Source: Amesomyces nigricolor (lineage: Eukaryota; Ascomycota; Sordariomycetes; Sordariales; Chaetomiaceae). Taken from it: 64,000 nucleotides of DNA. A program made the translations under genes and the position numbers. Shown piece after piece: positions 56,912-64,000 of this stretch; the stretch's first letter is position 1; each line of letters starts with the position of its first letter. The notes beneath the pieces are model-generated. The model was not told where the DNA came from. It ran no database searches and saw only the letters and a program-made list of their open reading frames with translations. The DNA lies in the NCBI GenBank assembly GCA_004802645.1, contig SRKS01000006.1:2604001-2668000 (forward strand). Direction: 5' to 3'.

Positions 56912-57633
56912 TGTGTCAGAAGAATGGGAAAACTCAGGGAGGAACCAGTATTGAATGGTTGTGGGTTGGTCGAGAGCCTCAGGGACGATTCAAGTTGTTG
57001 GTGACGTTGGCCCAGGACAATCCCTCTTGGCCTTGGGCAGATTAGAGTGCGGTTTAAAGTCTCTGGGTAGCTGTTGAACTGATGCCCAAAACGGACGGAG
57101 CAAAGAAATGTAATCTTTGTTGCTCAAATAGCTATGAGAGACTCATTGTTGGCGTTGGAAACGGCCAACATACGCAAAGAACCACAATGAACTGGCTAAT
57201 GACGAAGCCTACAAAGGTTGGACACAGCCATAATAGCTTCTGAATCTGGAGCGAAACCTGAAACGGAAGAACCGACGAAGTGTGATGGAACAAGACAGGC
57301 GAGGCGTAACTGAACCTCCAGCATAGACCAGAGGGGTAGCGGCAGAGATAAAGCACGGAAAGTCCAGGATTGGAAATTTGAAAGGTCAGGATAAGCTGGG
57401 ACTCGTTCGACTAGGTACGTAATTCAAGCAGCAAGCAGAACAAGTACTGCAGGAAAAATCAAATCGACTCAGAATTGCGAAGTTCTCTACAGACAGGCAG
57501 ATAAAAAGCAACTGAACTCCTCAATTACCGTACCTATTCCAACGCTTAATCAACTCTCCCAACACCAAACCATAAACTACCATACAATCTCTCCCACTTC
57601 CTGCCCACAAAATTGACTCCCGAGACAACCTAA
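56912..57633. other. Intergenic region
   Basis: There is no supported coding sequence. It holds the upstream region of the broken paralog and the 3' flank of the 623-residue protein gene. Confidence 0.45.
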
Positions 57634-59605
57634 TCAATTGAACCTCCCCGTCCCAAACTCCGAGTACGGATCCTCCATCACCTGCCTCCCCCCATCTATC
57701 TCCCCCGCCGGAATAGCCCCCTGGTACTTCTCCCACCACGTATCAAACCTCTCAACAACATCCCTCTCATAATCCAAACACATCGGGTCAGCCCCAAACC
57801 TCCACTCCGCCCAATCCACCTGCGCCGCTTGAGCAGGCGACAGCCTCACCACCCACGGCGTCGGCACCGGCACCTGGGTGGCGTGGCCCACCTGCCACGA
57901 AGAAATCTGGTCGCTCGGCGGGAGGTAGAACATACGGCCGGGGATGTCGATGCCGGCCTCAAAATTGGTTGCGAACTGGTCCACCAGCGCATAGTGCTGG
58001 AAGTTGCGGTTCGGGACCTGGCCGTAGCAGTCGCGCGGGCCGTAGAACGGTACCATGCCCAGGTCGCCGCCGGTCACGGTGCCGCTGGGGAAATTTTGCC
58101 GCAGCAGCTGCATCTCGTCGGCGGTGTAGAAGTTGAAGCGGCATTGCTTGTACATGGGATGGCCCTGCGCGTCGAGGGGGTGCGGTTGGAGGTTTGGCGC
58201 GCCTGGGTTGCCGTCCCGTGGCCACCAGGGGGCGGGGAGGGGATTGTTGGGCACGCGGAAGTGAGGGGGGCGCTGGGTAGGGGCGCCGTCGTCATCGTCG
58301 TCGTCGTCGGGATCGCGGACGTCGTCGGGGTCGTATCCTCTGGTTTTGTGTTGGGGAACGATGTCGAAGTCGATTGCGTCGAAGCTCTTCCAGTCGCTGG
58401 TGGCGAGGAGGATTTGGCGCTCGTCAGGGTGATGGTGGCCGTAGACTTTGTAGCTGTAGTCGTGAGAACCCTGCCTGAATTTGAAGTTAGCTTGGGACTA
58501 CCTTGTGTGGCAGCACCTGGGGGGGAAGTATCCGTACGGATTCTGCGGGTTCATTTCTTCCGGTTTCAATCTGTACTCAATGGCGCCTGGCGTGATGATT
58601 TTATCAGGGTAGAACACGACGACCTGGGTTCTGAAATAGTCGGCAATGACCCAGAAGATCTCTGCTGGGCTTTGTGCAGCCCTGCCCTGACTTGGCGAAG
58701 CGTGAAGTGACCGGGCCAAGGTGATATCGCCATAGTCAGGTGCGAGACAAATGTACCCCGTAGACTGAATAAAATGGTAGTCTGCCCAGCGAACGTGGTT
58801 GTTGTCTTCAAGGACCGACATGAAATAGGACCAGATCCGCCCCTTGACCACCCAGTGCTTCCAGATATCACCAGCGTAGCACTGGTCCCGGGTTTGCACC
58901 CAATACCTGCCGCGTGCGTGTTTGAGCTTCTCCTTCTGACGACCAGAGGCTAAGGAAAACTTACGCGACGCTATGCCAGAGTGAATCTGGCCCTTCCGGC
59001 ACATGGATGGTTCGGAAATACCGCTCGGCGTCGTCTTCGTCTTTGGCCATGAAACCCTGGTATCTGTGAAATCTCCTCCACAGGATCTTTTCCTGGTACC
59101 TTCTGCCCTCTATGCCCTCTGGAGGTGGCCTCGTCCGGGTGGCTATTGTGGTGTAGAATTCACGAGCATCACCTTTGCCGGTTCCGCCACCATTGGGACG
59201 TGGTCGAGGGACATTTGCCCAGTTTACCACCGAATATTGTGGGCCCAGATATATATCCGGCACGTCGACGTTCCAGCGGGCGTCCCAAAACCCCAATGTC
59301 CTGAGGGCGTCAAGAATGCAAGACCTGGCCTTTTTCGCTTTGTATGACACGTAAAAGCAGGAGTCGCCGATGTCTTCGTTAGCAAGAAATCTCCAGAGAT
59401 TGTTGATCTGCCGATAGAAGACTTGTTCGGTGGGCTTTCTCCCCACCCCGTGATAACCGAGAATGTTCCAAGCTCTCTGGGCATTATAGAAGGTTGGCTT
59501 GAGTTTGAGCTTTAGGATGTCCCTGGTGATTTTCCGTTGGGTTTTGTGGGTTCGATGTCGAGGGCCGTCCAGGAGCCGAGGGATGGGCCCGCCTAGCTGT
59601 GCCAT
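57634..59605 (-). CDS. Uncharacterised 623-residue fungal protein
   Basis: Three exons (59605-58965, 58906-58517, 58474-57634) are joined by introns of 58 and 42 nt. They splice WHSV-A-YWVQTRDQCYAG and YFPPR-QGSHDYSYKVYG, both in phase 2, and the second intron has an AGCTAAC branch site. The product is soluble, with no signal peptide or membrane segment. Notable blocks are NAQRAWNILGYH, VFYRQINNLWRFL, RSCILDALRTLGFWDARW, DIWKHWVVKGRIWSYF, ADYHFIQSTGYICLAPDYGD, an acidic DPDDDDDDDGAP stretch, RFNFYTADEMQLLRQNFP and QVPVPTPWVVRLS. I do not recognise the family, and no catalytic motif stands out. Codon use and intron structure look like a functioning gene. A decayed paralog of its N-terminus lies 0.7 kb downstream of it, pointing to a locally duplicating accessory family. 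Confidence 0.7.
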
Positions 59606-60325
59606 TGTGCTTCGGTTCTTTGGTTTGAAAGAGCCAAAGCAAGAGATCAGTTGAGGAGTCGGATCGGGGCAAATGTAGTGACATTAGATTTCATATGGCT
59701 CTAGTAATATAAGGCAAAGCCTCGCTATTGTCCTTCGCTCTCAAGCCGGACCATCCTGCCTTTTTGTTCGATACGAACATTCTGTCGTTTTCGTAATCTC
59801 GAGGGACAGGCGACAAAGGCTGGGCCCTAAGAGGCTGAACTCTGTCGCGACAGGGGGAAGAACGGCGGCACAAAGACTCGGAGCCAGATCGAGTCAGCCA
59901 AACAACAAAGGCACGATTCTGCAAACTTGTCAAAGAGAATGCAAGCTCCAATTCGAAACAATGGAATCCATCCAAGTCCGGCACGCGGCGCTAAGCTGCG
60001 GCTGTGCAATGGCACTGAAGGCGGTGGCGGTTCTCAGAGGAATGGTTGCGGAAGAGAGAGGGAAGACGGAGGTTTTGTGGGACGAATGGAACCAACAGGC
60101 AGGAAGAACGGTGATGAATTGTTTGGTGGTTGTCTAGGGAGGAAGAGTGCCCTGGGCGCGGGGCAATTGATGGGCGCGAAGTGGCAGAACGCCGGGCGGT
60201 CTGGAAGATGTGAGCCTGGGCGGTGGCCCGGGTCTGACACGATCTGTTTGAACCGCCCAATTGTACGTCTCTCGGCAACCCAACAATTATCCTCATTCAA
60301 TCATACCAACGCATCAGAAATACCT
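59606..60325. other. Intergenic region
   Basis: Frames on both strands (59927-60385 plus, 59991-60296 minus) have no recognisable content. It holds the promoter of the gene to the left and the 3' flank of the gene to the right. Confidence 0.45.
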
Positions 60326-61312
60326 TTAACGGTACCATGCCAGAGAATGGTTCATCTCAAACCAACTCTCGCCGGGGGATGGTGAGCGTCGTGCCTTCGC
60401 TATCATCTCCTGCCATTCCTGTTTGTCCTTCTCCCAATCCCGCAAGATGCCGCTAAACTCGAACACTTCTGGAGCGGCAGGTGGGGGAGAACGAGGGCTT
60501 GTACGGTACGGATCCATGAACACCATTTCCCGAGAGACGCTCAGCTTCAGGTATCCGTTGCCAATGGACTGGAACGACTGCTCATACATATCATCGCAAC
60601 TCTTCATCTCGAAGACCTTCCGGCTCGCAAGTTTCGGAGGGCGGAACGGCCCAAAGTTGCAGTTGGCATTGCCGTCCAGATACACGTCGCCATAAATCAT
60701 GCCGGCCTCGTCACTCGGCTCCTGTTCGTCCGGATGGTGATTCTCCATGTCGCCAAGGTGGTAAAAATCGACCCTTTTTGTCCCATACAGATCGTAGTAG
60801 AAGTAGTCGACGTGATCGCTGCAGAACAGCTTGAAACTCTGTCCTGCAAGTGGCCCGATGGGATTCGTCTTGCCTTCCTTCTCAGCCGTATCCAGAGATC
60901 TGTATGCGGTTCAAACCTCGTCTTCCTTATTTTTCTCAACTTCCCTTTGTCTTTCTTTCGCCTTCCGCTCCCGTAGCTTCTCCTGTTTCCTTTCCTCGCG
61001 CTCTTCTTTCAGCTCGTAGTAGTAATCGGCGTCAGATCCGTCGTAGGATCTCTCTGACTCGTCTTCGTCCGTCCCATAATCAAACTGGCAGTCACACTCG
61101 GGGTCGTCCCCCCCGCACTCACAAAAGTCCTTTACCGCTCTCGGGGACTGCTCGGAATCGTCTCCCCCTTGCTCCTCATCCTCTTCCAGCTCTGAAAGGT
61201 CATCGTCGAAGTCATGGCCGTACACCTCCCTATCTTCTTCGGACCTGATAACCCGAACTCGATAATACCACGCTGGAAGAGTGCGACTGTCTCCCTTCGT
61301 GTGACGAGGCAT
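60326..61312 (-). pseudogene. Uncharacterised acidic protein gene with one in-frame TGA
   Basis: From ATG 61312 the frame reads MPRHTKGDSRTLPAWYYRVR, then an acidic segment (DFDDDLSELEEDEEQGGDD), a Cys cluster (DFCECGGDDPECDCQFDYG) and a highly charged helical stretch (ELKEEREERKQEKLRERKA). TGA follows at 60913-60911 after NKEDEV. The same frame then stays open for 195 codons with protein-like content: GPLAGQSFKLFCSDHVDYFY, YDLYGTKRVDFYHLGDMENH, ASRKVFEMKSCDDMYEQSFQ, GYLKLSVSREMVFMDPY, FEFSGILRDWEKDKQEWQEM. Together they would form a 328-codon gene. The only GT-AG pair spanning the TGA is 17 nt, far too short for an intron. I do not recognise the family. A nonsense mutation, a readthrough codon or a sequence error would each explain it. 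Confidence 0.6.
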
Positions 61313-61928
61313 TTTAACCGCAAAGTTTGTTCGAACTTGCCGGGACAACGAAGGCGACGAGGGCAATAGGATTGCGCTGGTCGTCAGACGTCCGTGAGAG
61401 GCAAGGATAATTCGACGCAGGCGCTAAGCTTGAATTGTACTAGTGTATTACGTACTTACGTAATTCAATTTTCCCGTTTCGGACTGATGCCTCCGCCTCG
61501 AGCGGTGCCCGATCGGACAGCCTGCCCGGAAGATGCCGCTATGAGGAACAGGGAAAGCCTGAAGACTCGAGATAGCAAACCTCTTCTGTGCGAGTCAAGT
61601 TGGCCTGAGGTCGACAGCCGCCATGAGTCGGCGGGCGGTGTCGGCGCGACGGACGCTGCCAGCAAACTGCCGTGTTGAAACTCCGTCTGTACTCACAAGG
61701 TACAGTAATGAAGGGATTCTTGCCCGGACCAGATGCTCCGGAATATACGGAGCACATAAAGAAGATACGACAAATCATCCACCCAGCCCGCATGTTTGAA
61801 ATGTAGCTGCATGGTTACTAGAAGGCCGTCGGCTGCCGAGGGCGGCAAAGCAGGCCCTGCGAGAGATGCATGTCGACGCAAACCAGGTGCATAGCATCGT
61901 AAAACGAAACGGCGAGAAGGTCGCCTAA
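61313..61928. other. Intergenic region
   Basis: Nothing was recognised. The left end is the promoter of the interrupted gene. Confidence 0.45.
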
Positions 61929-62188
61929 TCGGTGGAGCTGCTCACGTCCATGATGTCGGTCCGGGAGGGGGAACTGTCGGTCAAGCAGGATGAGACTCTG
62001 ACGTTCTTGACATTTGTAGCGACGTTTGCCCTGCCGTTCAATGCTGTGGCGGCCGTGCTAGTGATCCAAACCAGGTTTGGTCCCGAGAGGTGTTTTGGGT
62101 GGCGTCCCTGTCTGCTTGGGGGCTTATCTGGTTGATCTACCTCCTGTATCCTCAAGTATTGCAGCGGAAGGTGGTTAAAGAGGTATGA
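61929..62188 (+). pseudogene. C-terminal fragment of a fungal multi-pass membrane protein
   Basis: Two overlapping frames join into a typical C-terminal membrane hairpin. One has LLTSMMSVREGELSVKQDE and TLTFLTFVATFALPFNAVAA then VLVIQTRFGPE. After a 1-2 base frameshift near 62080 the other has VFWVASLSAWGLIWLIYLLY then PQVLQRKVVKEV and a stop. The pattern of a charged helix with SVREGELS, then a TM with LPFN-VA, then a second TM ending in YP-VLQ resembles CorA-like or DUF6594-type fungal membrane proteins. There is no start codon context or upstream coding sequence, and TAA precedes it in frame. It is a relic. Confidence 0.55.
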
Positions 62189-62614
62189 AATGAACGTAGC
62201 AGTTCCTCTACTCGATAAATTTTCGACATTCCCGCCCCCTCAACGCCAGCCGACTCTGCTACGTAGAGATCCATCTTCGATTGAAGACTGCACCGCAAGT
62301 CAGGTGTGCACATGGCAAATGTATCCGATGATACTACCTAGGTGTCTGTTATGGAATGCGGTACCGAAGCCGACGTCGAGGAGGGTGCTCCTTGCATACG
62401 ATCTCCACATTGCTGTAGCTGTGTTGCTAACACGTGACCACGTGTTTTTTGTCCTCGGGCAAAGCCAGATTATTCCAACAGCATGACTAACGACAGGCAT
62501 AATTAAAACCCCTCTTTTCCAGCCTAGCGTGGCACCACCACCGGGCTCCTAAAGAATCATCGGCGGATAACAACCTCGATCCATTGTTCGTCTCCCACAG
62601 TCATATCCACAGCC
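62189..62614. other. Intergenic region upstream of the F-box gene
   Basis: No gene is supported. It contains the F-box promoter and a C/A-rich leader from about 62560. Confidence 0.5.
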
Positions 62615-63331
62615 ATGTTTACCGAGACGGTGTTCGGCATCCTTTCAAAGTTTCCGGGTGAGATCCATAACCGAATCATCGGCCAACTGGAACCCATGGA
62701 CCTCCTCATGCTTAGATCGACCTGTCGTTACTTTCGCAACATCATCCCGCCCCTTAACATAGATGAACTCCTGGCTGCCGAAATTAGCGAGATGGGAATT
62801 GAACGAAACCTCTACGCCTGTTGCCTTTGTCTTCGCCTTCGTCGCGCGTGGCATTTTGCCGACAGAATGATGAAGGGGCCCAAGAGAAAGCTACCGGAAG
62901 GGGGCTCCAGCCGTCACACCCGATTCTGCGTAGAATGCGGCCTCAACCCGCCGCCAGGTCAGAATGGATATGGACGCGGCACCTTCATTACGAGGAATGG
63001 CGTGGTATCTGTGAAATGCATGTTCTGCACTCTGCTTGCGCAGCCGGCGAAAGACGGAAGTGGCAAAAACACCCCGTGGTGCACCAGGTGTTGGCCGATA
63101 GTGACCCCAGAAGGTCAGGAGATGCGGCGTCTGGAAGCGGCTCGACGCCATCAGGAGGAAGAAAGGCGGCAACGGGAGCGACAAGAGCAAGAACAACGAC
63201 GGCTGCAGAGGAGGGCAGTATGGGGTTCGGATACTGAGGATACCGACGAGGATACCGACGAGGAAGCATCCTATGAATTTTGCTTTGAGACAGATATCAA
63301 TTGTATGGATTGGAGAGATTTGGACCTGTAA
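62615..63331 (+). CDS. F-box protein with Cys-rich middle region
   Basis: This single-exon product has 238 residues. An F-box occupies about residues 9-50 (LSKFPGEIHNRIIGQLEPMD followed by LLMLRSTCRYFRNIIPPLNI). A Cys-rich region follows with CCLCLRLRRAWHFADRM, FCVECGLNPPPG, VKCMFCTLL and WCTRCWPI, four CXXC-like pairs that could bind zinc. A Glu/Arg-rich coiled segment (RRHQEEERRQRERQEQEQRR) and an acidic tail (DTEDTDEDTDEEAS) end the protein. F-box proteins recruit substrates to SCF ubiquitin ligases through Skp1. Short F-box proteins with this CXXC arrangement are an expanded, variable group in filamentous fungi; the target is unknown. Confidence 0.85.
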   Translation: MFTETVFGILSKFPGEIHNRIIGQLEPMDLLMLRSTCRYFRNIIPPLNIDELLAAEISEMGIERNLYACCLCLRLRRAWHFADRMMKGPKRKLPEGGSSRHTRFCVECGLNPPPGQNGYGRGTFITRNGVVSVKCMFCTLLAQPAKDGSGKNTPWCTRCWPIVTPEGQEMRRLEAARRHQEEERRQRERQEQEQRRLQRRAVWGSDTEDTDEDTDEEASYEFCFETDINCMDWRDLDL

Positions 63332-63629
63332 CACGGCGAGGGACAAAACCTGGTTTATAAGCGGCGCCAGGTCCGAGAACGATGGGGTCACTGGAGGTGA
63401 GGAGGCTAGTGGATGTGGCCATCTTGAATGGGATGACCTGCTCCAAACTCTCAGTACCAAGGCGGATGCCCGCTATGTATTTAGCTTAGGTAGGAGGAAG
63501 CCTGGGAAACCGCCAAGCATGGTAGGGACCTGTTCCTACTCGCGGCGTGGCCGGGCAAAGCGACACCGAACTATATCGCGGGAACATGCAGAGCAGGCAA
63601 AGTGAGCTTGAGATCCAAACAGAACACTG

Positions 63630-64000
63630 ATGACAAGGCCGGCATCAGTACTAACCACGAACCACTTGGACCATCTGGACTGGGCGCTCATCCGGGCTGG
63701 TCGTGTGGACAAGAAAATTGAGCTTCCGAATGCCGACAAGGACGTGATATTCCGGCTCTTCTGCATGATCTTCAAGAACGCGGAAGGCGACATCCCCGAT
63801 CCGAATGAACCGGCTGAAGACGATAGAACGGTAGAAGAGTTTGCGCGTGATTTTGCGAGGAAGGTGCCAGAACGGGAGTTCTCGTCAGCTGAAATAAAAT
63901 CTTATCTGGTAGAACACAGAGGCTCGGCTCGTGTGGCGGTGGAGAAGGTGCAGGATTGGATGGACAGAACCAGGGCAGAGAGGTCGAAGATGGCGAGGGC
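63630..64000 (+). CDS. C-terminal part of a BCS1-like AAA ATPase (5'-truncated, runs off right edge)
   Basis: An open frame from ATG 63630 to the window edge reads SVLTTNHLDHLDWALIRAGR, VDKKIELPNADKDVIFRLFC, then EFARDFARKVPEREFSSAEI and KSYLVEHRGSARVAVEKVQDW. This is the end of an AAA module: sensor-1 (TTNH), the arginine-containing LIRAGRVD, and the small helical subdomain as in BCS1-like ATPases. Walker A and Walker B should lie 100-200 residues earlier, but 63332-63629 contains neither in any frame. It is therefore a truncated copy, unless a long intron hides upstream exons. CATCAG just before TACTAACC could be an acceptor or chance. Confidence 0.65.
   Translation, partial: MTRPASVLTTNHLDHLDWALIRAGRVDKKIELPNADKDVIFRLFCMIFKNAEGDIPDPNEPAEDDRTVEEFARDFARKVPEREFSSAEIKSYLVEHRGSARVAVEKVQDWMDRTRAERSKMAR

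Noticed and set aside
60897..60913. 17-nt intron removing the TGA in the 60326-61312 gene
   Set aside because: Far too short to be spliced, although it would start GT and end AG.

Overview
The window is genomic DNA of a filamentous ascomycete, most likely a Sordariomycete. Its genes carry short introns (42-77 nt, or 188 nt in one case) with GTRNGT-type donors and CTAAC-like branch sites. Recognisable genes are SDA1, MLH3, a DOCK-family exchange factor (yeast Dck1 type), a CE1 acetylxylan esterase, a fungal bZIP factor and a NACHT/ankyrin NLR. There is also a pogo/Fot1-type transposase relic and sequence that looks mutated by RIP. All products were identified by reading the sequence, without database searches.

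Layout. 1-430: first exons of a gene running off the left edge. 3-10 kb: acetylxylan esterase, a Ser-rich secreted protein, SDA1 and an intron-containing tRNA-Ile(UAU). 10.5-14 kb: an AT-rich accessory patch with three decayed paralogous small secreted protein genes. 17-27 kb: a bZIP factor, a broken 3'-5' exonuclease gene, a conserved protein of unknown function, and a long acidic membrane protein gene split by a 1-nt frameshift. 28-46 kb: DOCK GEF, a type II membrane glycosyltransferase-like protein, MLH3, a conserved Ser-rich protein and a nitrilase with internal repeats.

46.6-64 kb is a different kind of sequence. It opens with a three-domain NLR (alpha/beta-hydrolase, NACHT, ankyrin repeats) whose ankyrin units are almost identical in DNA and come in two interchangeable cassettes. 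It continues with a truncated pogo transposase, a membrane protein interrupted by an in-frame TGA, an EXPERA/EBP sterol-isomerase-like gene, a small conserved protein, a 623-residue protein of unknown function with a broken paralog beside it, another gene interrupted by an in-frame TGA, a fragment of a membrane protein, an F-box protein and the tail of a BCS1-like AAA ATPase.

The core genes (ribosome export, mismatch repair, Rho-GTPase signalling, cell wall and sterol metabolism) show no operon-like relationship. The most interesting system is the NLR: its modular repeats look like a recombining recognition domain of the kind used in fungal allorecognition or immunity. Broken genes and relics cluster around it, which suggests an accessory, fast-evolving block joined to a conserved one near 46 kb.
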